Positions 25,632 through 38,006 of a stretch of 64,000 nucleotides of DNA are shown here, one piece after another. Every line of letters begins with the position of its first letter. Position 1 is the stretch's first letter. The DNA comes from Echinococcus granulosus (taxonomy: Eukaryota; Platyhelminthes; Cestoda; Cyclophyllidea; Taeniidae), in assembly GCF_000524195.1 (NCBI RefSeq), contig NW_020170444.1, positions 126,616-190,615 of the forward strand, written 5' to 3'. The notes beneath the pieces were generated by a model, which searched no databases, was not told where the DNA came from, and was given only the letters and a program-made list of their open reading frames with translations. Position numbers and translations under genes: made by a program.

Positions 25632-26918
25632 ATTGTGTACTTGCGTTTTGTAGAATATAATTCGTAGGGAGGGATTACAAGAGTACGCAAGTTACTGCTT
25701 TTGAAGTGACAAATTGACTAGCTGTGTTGGAGTATCAAATGACTACTCCTGACAAGCAGAGTTGCTCGCACAAGATGAAGATTACTGGGAAGAATAAACT
25801 TATATCTGCAGAATAGGAAGGATCACTTTCATGCGCTGGGTTCAGTAGGTACATTTACCTGAGGTTCATAAGCACCTATTTCAGAACGTCTGAGAAGGAA
25901 CCGCAACCATCAGTGCTCGAACTGACGTAATAGCGGAACAGCGCAGTAGCTGGCTGTAGCCACGGCCATTAAAAACAATGAAAGAGCTATGAAACCGACT
26001 TGTGAAGGTAATGGCAGTCTGGTAGCGAAATGTGGAATCACGTTTATGAGCTGAGAGATAGGCGGGATTGCATGCGAGCAAAGTCTACTTTAACCGTGTC
26101 CCATGACTACCAAGGGCTGGTATGGATTTGAATTGGACGGGATTAGCAATTGTGAATGTGCATTGCATGTGAATCAATTGATATGACAGTTTTGTGCATT
26201 TTGTTACGACATATAATCTCTACCAAAGGCCGGGGTCGTTTGTTTCCCGTATTGGCAAAAGTATCAACAACTGCGTTTCACTTAAACATTGAAGCAAGCA
26301 AAGTTGGGTTAAGGCCTAAGACGATCACAAGTTATTTTAACATTTATATCTGGAAAGGTTAAAATCCTACTACCCGAAAACTACCTCTTTAAAAGATTGC
26401 AATTATTAACCCTAACATCAAATATGAGCGCTAGAGTTGGTATTTTTATAGCTGATAACGTCTAGTCCAACGTATACCAGTACTACTTCACTGAACGTTT
26501 TAAATAAGTTGTTAATCAACGAAATTCAAAGTATTGAAACCGTTCCCACTCCCGCCAATTACTGGCATTTAATTTTAATTAAAGTTGGAAAAAAACCGTA
26601 AAATTCATGATTTAATGGAGGGTTTTGCAAGATGTTCTTGTAAAAAGAAACCACCTACTGAACACTAAATGCTACTATAGATTTTTAAGTAAAATTAAAT
26701 CTTAATTTTACCGACAGGATTAATTTGGATTTGAATATCCCATAATGTTCACCTAGTTGATAAATCATATCAGCCAGTACCTGGGCGAGCAGGCACAGAG
26801 AAGAAGGGAACAGAGGGACAATAAATATTTCTGCAGCAGTCTGGTTGGCACGCCAGAAGAATCGATCGATAAATTGAACCACCTCGGACACGTCCACCAG
26901 CGCGCACACGGCTGTGGA

Positions 26919-27923
26919 ATGGAAGCACAGACGGTAACGACAAAACTCAATGAAGCGCCTGAACAGTCAATACAGATAGAAGGTGGTTACACTTCAGCAT
27001 CGTCGGTGAGTCTAGAGACCCTTCTTCGTCGCGTTTCCACGACCACCGTGAACCTTCCACTGCTAGCCACCGCTCTCCTCCAGTCCGCTCTAGCCGCGGC
27101 TCTTTCCAAAAGTGCTCTCGAATTTCTTCATATAGCAACACACACAACGCCATCTGCTGAATCACCTTTGGATTTGAGAATAATGAATCCACCAAACCCT
27201 CCAGAAAATCTGGGAAGTTTGGGAACAAGCGATCCAGATATCGCAGAACCACTGCCCCTGATCAAGCGGCCAAAACTCACTGGCGAGAAGGAACAAAAGT
27301 CATCAGAAACTGCCCAGCATCCATTTATCCTCGTTAATCCCTATTTTCTACCAGTGATCTCAGTGCAAGATACAGAGACACCGCTGGATTTTTCAAACCC
27401 CACGGAACATCCCTGCACATATCCCGGTTGTAACAAGACATTTCGTTATAATCACGCACTGATAAACCACTACCGAATCCATACAGGTGAGAAGCCTTAC
27501 TCTTGTGACTACCCTGGCTGTAAACAGGCCTTTGCGAGGCAATCAAACCTCCTGACCCATCGAATGATCCATCTAAATCGAGCGATGCGCAAGACTTTTG
27601 CGTGCACGGTACCGGGATGCGAGAAGAATTTCCTAAAGAAAACCAACCTTGACGATCACATGAACTTGCACCTGAATAAAAGGCCCTACAGTTGCGACTA
27701 TCCTAATTGTGGAAAGTCCTTTCGATGTCGAAGTAACCTGAGTGGACACAAGCGAGTGCATGCGAGGGAGGCGGAAAAGGAGAAGACGAATAGACCCTCG
27801 CCGTTGGAGAGGAAGATCGACACAATTCTGGCCAAGGCACGTGCCAGTGTTGCCAATCAATGTGTGATGGAGGAGAGGAATGGGGTGGAGGAAAGGAAGA
27901 GCGGAGAAATTACACCTCAGTAG
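26919..27923 (+). CDS. C2H2 zinc-finger protein, four fingers
   Basis: Probable nuclear DNA-binding protein of 334 residues from the ATG at 26919. The frame is open further upstream (to 26757) without another ATG, so an upstream spliced exon is possible. Four fingers of C-x4-C-x12-H-x3-H spacing begin near residues 166 (CTYPGC), 196 (CDYPGC), 229 (CTVPGC) and 259 (CDYPNC). Only fingers 1 and 2 are joined by the classical TGEKPY linker; fingers 2-3 have a longer basic linker. The C-x4-C form with Y-P-G-C is seen in TFIIIA, ZIC, GLI and YY1 relatives, but no subfamily signature is decisive. The first 160 residues are low in order, Ala/Leu/Ser-rich with one hydrophobic stretch, and the C-terminus is charged. 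The coding part is intronless, unlike its neighbours. Confidence 0.9.
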   Translation: MEAQTVTTKLNEAPEQSIQIEGGYTSASSVSLETLLRRVSTTTVNLPLLATALLQSALAAALSKSALEFLHIATHTTPSAESPLDLRIMNPPNPPENLGSLGTSDPDIAEPLPLIKRPKLTGEKEQKSSETAQHPFILVNPYFLPVISVQDTETPLDFSNPTEHPCTYPGCNKTFRYNHALINHYRIHTGEKPYSCDYPGCKQAFARQSNLLTHRMIHLNRAMRKTFACTVPGCEKNFLKKTNLDDHMNLHLNKRPYSCDYPNCGKSFRCRSNLSGHKRVHAREAEKEKTNRPSPLERKIDTILAKARASVANQCVMEERNGVEERKSGEITPQ

Positions 27924-30622
27924 GGATATTTGTATACGTGTGTACTAATTCACGCACGCCTGCAACAGTTTGTATACATTATGCGAGCATTTTGAGAGGA
28001 TGTATTTTTCGAATTCTGGCCTGTCTTGCATATTCCTCATATGGATAGCGCTCCACTTTACAAAAGCTCGTTAAAAAGAGATTCAGTGAACCAAACTATT
28101 TAAGGTAGTTTACTCCCATGTAAATAGGATTTGTTAAATGGTAACTTAAACAACGTTGTACGATCCTGGGTCATGATGCAATTTGCCTACCACTGCGAAG
28201 ACTAAGGGCTTGAACGCAATTTAATGAAGGAAAGCTGTTTTTATAGAAAACTCTGGAGTAGTACAAATAGGTTAGCTAGGAGGCACAAAGAAGGGGTAAT
28301 AATTGCTTTGTTTACAGAAAGTAGTTGAACACACAACACCACCCTACATTGCAAAAATGTTACGATAAAACGATTTCGCTAAGAACTTCACCTGTCTGTG
28401 TCTGGGAACACGACAGTCCGTAGCCTTCCATCAGTAACGAGCCAGTTGCTACTAAATGTTTATCAGAAGGCAGAATATCTGAAATGAGTGCCAATCAGCA
28501 CACATCCTTTGGGCGAATTCTCAAGTCTAAATTCTGTAATTGCAAGAGCATTGCTTTTGTAAGCGAAGAATTGTACCTACCAGTCTCAACCAATTACTCA
28601 CAATGCCCCCCATCTTCGTCCACTTCCTATCAATCGACATCCATCAACTTCAGTCGATTACGTCTCATATTCACGGATGACCCAACCGAGTGTTCCATTT
28701 CATTGCGGCATTGATGTATTTTAAACAGCTCAACGTCTGTAGAATAGGGATTAGGTCCTGTCTTTTTAATAACACAAGTAACCTCAGATCCTTTACAAGG
28801 TTGGTTATCTCGTGATCCAGATTGACATCACTAGCGGAGGCAGCACATCAGCTAACATGGAATGCGTCAATAAGTACCGCTCTCATTAGCCGAAAATGGA
28901 ATCAGTTGATAGCACAAACAACCTACGCTGTTGTATTGCGTGCGATGCAAAGCACAAAACGCTGGCTACCCAGGCCAACACAAATAGCTATCAAACACCA
29001 CTGAATGGTAAAAATCAAGCAACTCCGGTTATTAAATTACACACAAACATGAGGAAAAACAAGGGACCATCAACACCAGCGACTACAATGGACTGAAATA
29101 TTCACAATGTAGAGAACTTGTACAAGTGCACGCATTCATAATGAAAGATCAAGTAAAGAGGCAGTCAAGAATGGATGGGAGAGGTGACAATTAGGAAGGT
29201 GCGTGTGAAGTCGAATGTAAGATGGTGGTAGAGGAGAGTCCAACCAGAAAAACATCCTGACTACGGCGCACTCGATCAGCTACGCTGAGTTGGTTTGTCC
29301 CAATGAGGGCGTCTTAAGGTTAAGCAACAAACCGCGCATCCGTGAGAGATCATGGGTACTCTTGGTGTGCTTTGACTGTAGCGGAAGCAAGAAAAGGGGG
29401 TAAACTCACTAATCGTAAAAAATGTTTTGTTTAAACTAAACTGATCCATATATCCAGTAAGTGGCATCTTAAGAGTAGGGAGGGGGCCATTTGTATTGTC
29501 CAGGTGTCCGGATAGCCGATTGCACAGCATCACCAAAGCTCACCAGCTTCTGACCTTTTTATCTGCACCATTTAAACAAGACTATACAAGCATATAAGAC
29601 CGTTTGCGTAAAGTATAAAGAATGGCTAGTCCTCCATGTTTATTAAATTTACTGTACTAGAACTCCAAAAAAAAGGCTCAAATCAATATGAGGGAAATAC
29701 AGAGGCTCACAACATAAGATTCACCAGTGCCGATTCAATCCTTATTGCAACACTACATAGAAGACGCAAGCAATAAGCTATGCCGAAAAATAAGCAAATG
29801 TATAATACATGAATATTTGGAAATCAAGTTACAATAATCTGCGGGTAGTAAAAGGTTAGGAAACAGCTAAGCAACGGAATAAGAAGAATGTACATCGCTT
29901 TCGTGTTTTGTTTGGCACATGAAAATCGCTCACAGTAGCATGTCACTCCTAATTTTCTGTCGACTAAATCAAGATAACCGTGTCTGGTGACTGAAGTTCC
30001 GACCTTACTGCCCGTGCACCCAACAAAGCCTTTCTGATAAGTCTGTGAACTTATTTTCGACAAAGGGATTCGAAACCAAAATCAACAATGGAGAATCCGA
30101 ACTTACGGGCGAAAAAAAAAGCAGAATGTCATCAAGAATGGAAATAAATTAGGCTAGGAAGTGTGAAGTAGTAGATGGATCACTAGAGCTCAGCTTTGGA
30201 GGATGTTATCAACCTACAAACTGTTACAACTGAAGATGTTACAATACCTTAAAATAGACGCGTGAGAAAGCGCAGATTAAATCAAGGAAATGACTGTTGT
30301 TATGAGATATTTGGGTCCATCTCAGTTGTACATAATGTAAAGTATTTGCACTGCTCCGATATTCCCACATTTGACGCCTGTAAATCGGACCATAATATCC
30401 GTGTTTCTAGCCTTCCAATTCTTCTAGCAAATAAATGAGTAACCCTAGGAGTAAATCGGATGTCGCAATAAGTAAACAAGAAACCGATTAGCCACATAAG
30501 TTCGGAAGCATAAAATACGAGTAAAACAGAGTTGCGACTTTTTTGAAAATGCAAAAAGAAGTTCACCTAGGGCGAAAAGTTTAAAGGGGGAAAATGAAGC
30601 AGCGAATCAACCACACAGAAAT
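27924..30622. other. Intergenic region after the zinc-finger gene
   Basis: This should contain the zinc-finger 3' untranslated region and the 3' flank of clathrin light chain. Short open frames at 28484-28714 and 28822-29096 are compositionally unremarkable and have no recognisable domains. I see no RNA gene or repeat. Confidence 0.4.
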
Positions 30623-32813
30623 CTACTGACAGATCAGTGGATGATATGAACACATAAACCGTTGAGAATTGGTCAAACTTGCTGTCAGGTCACACATGCC
30701 GCAGACACTCTCCCACACTGCAGTATCGCGAACGGAGGGCGCCTGACCCGAGAAGCCGTCGTAGGCCTTGCCCGAGGCATCTCTTGGTGCATCCATCCGA
30801 TTGTCCGCCGATCGCAGCGCCATCTGCTGTCGGTAGTGAGAGTACCAGGTTTCCAACTCCTGCAACGGTTTTACTCCCGTTAATAACCAAGTACTCAGCC
30901 TATAAGCACACACTATTCTATATCTCCAACGCGACTGATTAGCTTTGGCTGTTCCTTAATAGCTTGAAGACAAATTAAGCCATTTTACATTCACTAAAGA
31001 TTCTGAAATGATAGAAAAAAGGAATAGCTAAATAATTCCTCTAACTTCAAAGGCTACAAGTTGATAATTCCCCCTTGACTGAAGAAATGGATTCAGCTAC
31101 AAAAGCCGTTGCAAGCGAATAATGTTGCGGATAGACTTTAACATACTGAAACTAACCAACTGGTATCATTAGCACTAGTGGCTGATAAAAAAATCCACAT
31201 TTTATTGAGCACTCGTAATTAACCGCCTTAATTTGACGGATTCAGTAGTTTTAACTCAAATCTCTATAAAGCCACTCTCAAGACTGCTTTAACGATTGAC
31301 TTCCCATTACGAAAGCAATTCCTCTAGAAATGTATCTGGCTAAGAACTACCTATTTACAAACCTCTCCTTCCATAGTCGACCAAATTAGCTTTAGTTTAA
31401 ATACCACTAGAGCAGGTTGAAGAGCTACAGTTTGTGAAGAGTAACTTTCCCAGAAAACTTAGTAAATCGTCTATAGAACTGTGAGGTCTAAGTGAATGTT
31501 TTGTTGCCTTTAGTCCAGCCTGCCATTCCACCGGCTGGTGATTCACAAGAAGGGCAAAGAAATATAAGCCATGTAAGAAAATAGGAGACCTTGAAGTTGT
31601 GCGAACTGAATCAAAAGGGATGAAGTTAACTCAATTTTAACAACTCTCGAAAGTTCCTACAGCAATCGCATAAGCAGCGAAGAAAAATGACACAGAGATA
31701 GAGTTGATCAGCGGTCAGGATAAGATGCAGTAAACACGTATCAATTCAGAGGCACATTTAACTGACGCTTTGGATAAAACAAGGATGAAGCATGACATTA
31801 GCACAATATGCAGACTCTAATAAACAGTCTAGTTGATGTAATATTCACAAAGAATTTCGTGATGCATGCGTAATCCCCTCCAAAGCAATGACACGTTTCA
31901 AAATCAAAACACATGCTTAACATACAGCATCAAGAACGGCTTGTGAATCAAACACCTTGAGACTAATCCTCTCAAAAATGTTGAGAAAAATCCAAAGATT
32001 TGACACGCAAGTTCATCACCGATGTCAACCGGTACGGTAAACAGGTTTATTTTATTAATAGGAAATCAGTTTGGGAAAACAACATGTTATTGTAATTTAA
32101 GCAAGAACAAAACAAACAGAACAAACAAGAACAAAAAACTTTGCGCAAATCAGCTGAAGCATTTCAGCGCTAATGCTTGACGGGAACATATAAAACATTG
32201 ATTATAGGAACATAAGAAAGAGAGCCTAAAGAACTTAAATATTGAATCAAAGAGCTTTAATAACGAGTGAATTGTAGCTTGTTCTTGGTAAGGGTCTAGC
32301 ACACATTATTATCGAGGAGCAAAACGCGGAAAAATCACGACTACCCTCTTCGCATTTGCCTCAAGCTCAGTACGTTTGGCGGCTTCTTTCTCGTCACGAG
32401 CTTTAATATCCGCCTCAAAATTGACTCTCCAAGATTCGAGAATGGCACTCTCCTGTGCCTTAGTTACCGAAGCTGGACTACTTGTTTTTCTCTGAGAAGT
32501 CCTGTTGACGTGTTGATCACTAGTGCTGAAGGTCGATTCAGCTGCAGTCACTGGAAGAGCACTATCCGGCGCACCGACCACTTCTGATTCTTCAAGTTCA
32601 TTCACAAGGTAACCGTCTCTTCTTGAGCCTTCAGAAAAATCAAGATCTACAAAGAGGACATAAAATAAGATTTTTCTCTAAAATATGAGGAGACGTGTGC
32701 ACAGGTAAATAGCTACCTGAACTGCTTCCTGTGCCATTAAACAGCTCATCTGTTAGGTCACCCAGGCTTTCTTTCTCACGTGCCAAAAAGGCAGAAACAC
32801 GATCTCCGGCCAT
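30623..32813 (-). CDS. Clathrin light chain, three exons
   Basis: Regulatory subunit of clathrin triskelions in endocytic and Golgi vesicle coats. Exons are 32813-32717, 32646-32345 and 30859-30623, joined in phase 1 and phase 0, giving 211 residues, within the usual range. The N-terminus has SAFLAREKESLGDLTDE, like the conserved start of other light chains. A Ser/Thr-rich variable section follows. The heavy-chain-binding helix starts at ESWRVNFEADIKARDEKEA and continues across the last intron (AKR then ELETWYSHYRQQ). The C-terminus keeps W-x-x-V-x-x-x-CDL (TAVWESVCGMCDL). The classical EED hub-regulating segment is poorly conserved and overall identity is low, as expected of invertebrate light chains. 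The start is the ATG right before AGDRVSAF. The last intron is about 1.5 kb. Confidence 0.87.
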
Positions 32814-33273
32814 GTAGGAAGTCAGCAGAATTCCCGTCAACCGCTATTACGTCAAAGGATTCAAACAACTACGGTTTTAGAAGCACAACGATATTTTTGC
32901 AATTAAAAAAGCAGCCTTTTTTAAGTTAAAAGCATTAGTGTTTCAAACAAAGACCTATGTACTGACTTTAGATGGTTACAAATACTCAAAAATTTAAAAT
33001 TTAAAAAACAGCGAAAAGTAGTCGATGCGTTAATTAGTCTGCTTTTTTCTAACTAAACGTCTGTGCTATGTGCATTACAAACAAAATCTTCTATCAGGTC
33101 GAGTTAAGTTATATGATTTTAAAATTCCCGCCGATGTGTGCAAATGAATTTGGTGCGCCCTCTTTACAGTACTGGTTCTCGGCCTTTTTTTAATTCCCAC
33201 GACATGTCTGGACGTGTTTTAATGCTCCGTTGCCAAGGCACTGTACTGCTGCACGTCAACTGCCATATACGAG

Positions 33274-34194
33274 ATGGTTAAAGTATCACGAAATATCCTA
33301 ATTAAGTCTACCTCTCCATATTCCAAGAGAAGGATTGATGAACCGCTGGAAAAATACCTAGGTAGACTTACCCATTTATATATGAATAACAAAGACATCG
33401 ATGACGTGGTACCCCACAAAAACTGGCTTGCCTAAATAAACATTTGTATAGGGAGAGGCCCTCAGATCATGCACTAGCCTACGGGTTTTGTACCTCTATG
33501 AAAACCACCTTACAAAAATCCCAGATATGTCAATGAGTCCTAATTTAACCCATTTGTATCTTCAACAGAACGACATCACGAGAATCCATAACCTCGACGC
33601 GTTGTTCAACCTGGAGAAATTGTAAACCAACACTTCGATGACTTACCATAGTAGATACCTGTCAGGAAATAAGATATCAGTTCTTGAGGGTTTGGAATCA
33701 CAAAATAAACTCAGTGAACTCAGAATTGATCATCAACGCGCCCCAGCGGGGGATGGTATCATCTTCGACGACCGAAGCCTCATGGGAATAAAGGCAACAA
33801 TTCCCCGGCATTTCATTTAAGTCAGAACTCTCTTAGGTATTTGGATCTGTCTGCCTCCGGTGTTAACAACCTACAGGGTTTGGAATGTTTACAGTATCTG
33901 GAGCGCCTAGACGTCGGATTCAATCAACTATCAGAGGAAAGCGAAGTGCTAACCTTTCTTTCTAAAATGTCACGGCTTAGCGAACTAAATATAAGCGAAA
34001 ACCCTATTATGAAAAACACGAAAATTAACGATAAGATCATCGTTGCTACCAAAGCTTTGGGTACGTGAGTCGGATAGTCGAATGTGACCTCGCTAGAGTG
34101 TTTGAATGGAAAGCAAATACGGAGTTCAAACAGGAGATTTATTGAAAGTTGGTCAGCACACAGGACAAAGTCAGCTAAAACACAAAGCAAGTAA
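33274..34194 (+). CDS. PPP1R42-like leucine-rich repeat protein
   Basis: Predicted leucine-rich repeat protein of 258 residues matching PPP1R42 (LRRC67, TLRR), a protein phosphatase 1 partner linked to microtubule-organising centres and male germ cells in vertebrates. Exons: 33274-33408, 33452-33621, 33655-33793, 33826-34060, 34097-34194. Introns are only 43, 33, 32 and 36 bases. The third is GC-AG (donor AAG/gcaaca); only with it do the frames on either side join as SLMGIKNSLRYLDL. Repeats read LTHLYMNN, LRVLYLYENH, LTHLYLQQND, LYLSGNKISVLEGLE, LRYLDLS and LERLDVGFNQL. The end, LNGKQIRSSNRRFIESWSA, matches the family's LDGKEI...RQFL.NWKA segment. It is shorter than the vertebrate protein because the stop TAA follows soon after; a donor-like AAgtaagt overlaps this stop, so a further exon is possible. 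Confidence 0.88.
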
Positions 34195-34332
34195 GTACCT
34201 GCATTTGGTTTTCACAACCTTTCCTCAAAAGACCCAAAATAAGCATGGACCAAGTCTGATTCATCCATTCAAGTTGAAATTACAAATGATTAACAAAAAT
34301 CAGAAAAAATACTTAAGCCAAGTAGATGCTGA

Positions 34333-37300
34333 CTACCATTCTTTCGCATTCAAAGGAAGACCCTCCTCATCGTAAAAGAATGATCGGAAAAGCTTCGCCT
34401 CCTCTGCCATTTCCTCGTAACTGCGGTACTTTCGATTGGCCACCTTATCGTGACGCTGTAACTAAAGAGTTTTTAACGTGAAAAAAAAATGGTAGAATGG
34501 ATTGAAGCCAGAAAAAAAATATGCATGTCTAGTAGGAAACCCGCTCACAGCGTCATATATGTCATCGTTTCTAGCGAAATCTCCCGGCTTTCTCGGCAGT
34601 ACGTGGACGTGCACGTGCTGAAAGTATACAAAAAGTGGAATAATTAAGTTATTCAATGTGAAGTGCCTGATTACTGCATAACTTAACTTTACGAAGCAAT
34701 ATCTTCAATAAAAACTCGTGTTTTTTAAACAAATTAGGGACTAAAGACAACTCGAAACATCAGTGAATGATACATATTCCTGGAGAAGGTGTGCCTAGGT
34801 GATAAGGATATCTAAGTTGCCTTGGCTTCACCGACTTACAGCTGCATCACAAAGGAATCACGTACGCAAATAAGCATGTTAGATGCCCTGCTAACAATGC
34901 ATGAATTGGCGGCGATATTTACCACTAGTGTCTGTTCTAACAGTTTTTATGTGGCCTCGATTAAATTTGAAAACCTCAAAATAAACAGTTAGAAAGTTGG
35001 AACCTATTGTCTGTTGCAGCCAATTTATTTCAAAGCAAGCATCATCTCAGCTTACCGGCACACTCTGACCAGCATCCTCTCCATCCTGCATGGAGATAGT
35101 GAGACTCCGTGCATTGAAATGTTCGGAAAGTTTCTTAGCAATGCGTTTCACACAGGCATACATATCAGCAATTGTTCCGATGGGCAGATAGGTAAATCTA
35201 TCAATCACTTCAATAGGTGTGACCAGTACATCTAGCTACGTGGTTAAGGCTGACACCTCCAACCTGTACAGTTTGGACGTAATTGAAAAAAAAGGATACG
35301 ACCAGGGACCAAAGGGCTAATGTTGACAAATGCCATGGAAACGGGCGTTCGATAGAAAACCTGTCCCGCTTTTATAACGAATGGACCGAAATGAAAGTCG
35401 TCCGTACCGATCGCTGAAAATTTAGTGAAAGTGCTACAAATTACGACAAAGAAATCAAGAAATAGAAATCGAAATTTTTCAAAGTGAACAAATGTCTTCC
35501 TCTTAAAAAACAGATACGACTTTTCCTCTTGAATTATAGCTTTGAAGTAAACGCGGGCAAGGTGCTGATACTTTTGTTACTACTGTCCATTTAGGACGCA
35601 AAATGAACAAACTAGGCATTTTTGCGTTAAATGACCGAACCACCCTATTGGGTAGCGATCTTACTCATCAAGAAGGGTTTAAACATTGTTGAATAGGTGA
35701 AATATAAGCAAATCCACCCCCGGATTGGTAAATCCATCCAAACAGAAACCAAATTGCGTATGATTTGGCTCCCGCACCCAGAACAACAGAAGTCAAGACG
35801 AATTACCGAGTAGTAAGTTTGAGATGCAGCTCAAATTCCTCAACTACCCTCAACATTTTGCCATGGAGAAAGTGTGCACCACTTCTTACTTCTGGTCACT
35901 TCCTTCTCATTTACACTTTGAACTATTTCTAAGCCGTAAGTATTTCATGTTGTCACTTAGATGGGGCTATTAATGATCATGCAACATTCTTCGATGATAC
36001 TTCATTCAAACTGAACATTTTAAGCCTTCAAATAAAGCATTAGAGCCTGAACTGTACTGGGAGCATGTTGATAATTCGTCAAAGGGAATATACTTCCATT
36101 TAACTGGAATGCCTTATTAACTTCCTGAGGCAATTGTGTATATGTCCTGAGTAAAAGGACTTAAAGAGGGCGAGTTATTAATGGCAACAGAGTCGGCCTT
36201 CCACGAAGTAACAGTACCATATTCTATCATTAAAAATGTTTTGATTGAATACTGATATTATCACTCAATATTGGATGAGAGTCAACCGAAGCATAAGAAA
36301 ATGTTTGGTGAGATTGGATAATTCAAATATGCAGATGTTATTTTATGAATTTGTCAAACATGTTCATGCTTCTTTATCGCGGTGTGTTATTCTATGAACA
36401 TTACTGATCCGTTTGCATTCAGCCGCTGGATTTGTACGCATGTATGGTCCCTGTCACCCGATGAGCTATGTAGGTGATCTTGCAAAAAGCCACTATGTTA
36501 GATTTTGGCATCAGAGCTAATATTATAAACGTAATTTAATGCTGACAACTGCTAGCATCCTTACCCTACGCTTGATGATAATAAGCCATGTTATTAAAAT
36601 ACCCATAACGGTTTAGCTTAGTGTCACAATAACTTGCTAGGTACTCCGCAAGTTATCACGTAGTCAGTTGCTTGTGATATTACAAGTGCCAACAGATACC
36701 GATTCGGTCAACTAACCAGACGATGGGAAAAGCAAATATATAATGATACAAAAAGGCGGACGCACGAATTGGCATTCCCGCATCTGGTAGGGGAAATAGG
36801 TCATGCCGACGACTATTTTCAACCGGCAAAACCGTCCTCACGCGGTCGGTGTAATTGATGCCATCTTCACCGACACCGCACAACGGCCGAGGATGATGAT
36901 ACAGTTGAGCGAGAAGCAAGCCGGGGCCGGATTCCACTCTCTCCGCAATTATTTGGCCGGACGGATCGACGACCATACTGTGTCCGTAGGTCGTGAGTTT
37001 TGGATTGTGAAAAGCACTCTTAAAAACGAGCAATTGTCTCAAGCATTCTAGTCAAATTACAACTGGGCTAAACGGTGGAAAAATCACTAGGTTACTTGAG
37101 CAGCAGCAATAACGTAGCACTGATTTTCGATAGCTCTGGCGCGCATCAGAGTATGCCAATGGCCCGCGTTGCCCGTAGCAGAAGTGAAAGCTGCTGGATA
37201 AGCCAAAACATTTGCTCCACCTCTGTAACGAAGCGCACTCGCTAACTCAGGGAACCGAAGATCGTAGCACTGAAAAGTGGTATTTTAAATTAGCCTTAAT

Positions 37301-38006
37301 TCACATCACTCACAATTGCCAGGCCGAGATCACCGACAGGGGTTCCGTACACCACGACAGGAGCGGTTAGGCCCGGCTGTATGTACCGCGATTCTTGAAA
37401 AGACACTCTCCTGCGTTCATTCTATTAGTAAAGTAGAATAGAAGTAAATAGACTAACTTCATTTGACGAAGAGCCGAGACTAAGATCAATTGAGAAAAGG
37501 TGAGTCTTGTCGTAAATTCCAGCGACCTCCCCCTTGTCATTCAATACGACATGCGTATTGAGCAGACGTTGGTCCTTAGATCGAGAATTAGACTAAAAAA
37601 AATATGAAATCCTTGGTATATTACACCCACTGTTCTGTGCATGCTTCCGATACTGACCCAGATATTTAATTGTTTGGCGAGTTTACTAATAGTTGTGAAA
37701 AAGGTGCCGTCTAGGTCCTCAGCCAATGCCAGTGCCTCCTCCCTCGAGGTAGCAATGAAATCCGCACACTCGGGTAAAAAGACCATCTAAAGAAGTTCTT
37801 TTTAGAAGGGGCAAAAGGCGAACTTTAGCTCCCTTCTCAGCAGCCTCGGCAACCAAATGGACAACTTTGTCCAAATTTCTCGTCTTTTCATTAGTTGACG
37901 CCAATTGTGCCACAGCAAACATGTCTGTAGGCAAAGCGGCTAAGCAGTTAAAAGTTCGGAGAATAGCGCTTTTCAAAAAGAGCGAGGATATCGGGGACCT
38001 AACCAT
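34333..38006 (-). CDS. NitFhit: NitFhit fusion: nitrilase domain plus Fhit
   Basis: Two-domain protein known from flies, worms and other invertebrates. The Nit part is a Nit1-type amidase that in other animals hydrolyses deaminated glutathione. Fhit hydrolyses diadenosine polyphosphates. Ten exons: 38006-37824, 37786-37631, 37592-37458, 37421-37314, 37269-37096, 37018-36766, 35413-35300, 35231-35056, 34617-34549, 34461-34333; all joins agree in phase, total 498 residues. The nitrilase triad is visible as Glu67 (FLPEC), Lys142 (YDKTH) and Cys195 ([10 protein letters not shown]). The Fhit part runs from about residue 340, with the histidine triad HVHVHV at 434-439. Four of the Nit introns are 36-44 bases long. 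The intron at the Nit/Fhit junction is 1,352 bases. The first 30 residues are basic and hydroxylated without acids, fitting a mitochondrial presequence; an inner ATG (37922) would remove it. Confidence 0.95.

Noticed and set aside
26685..27860. Several minus-strand frames across the zinc-finger gene
   Set aside because: Shadows of the plus-strand C2H2 coding sequence.
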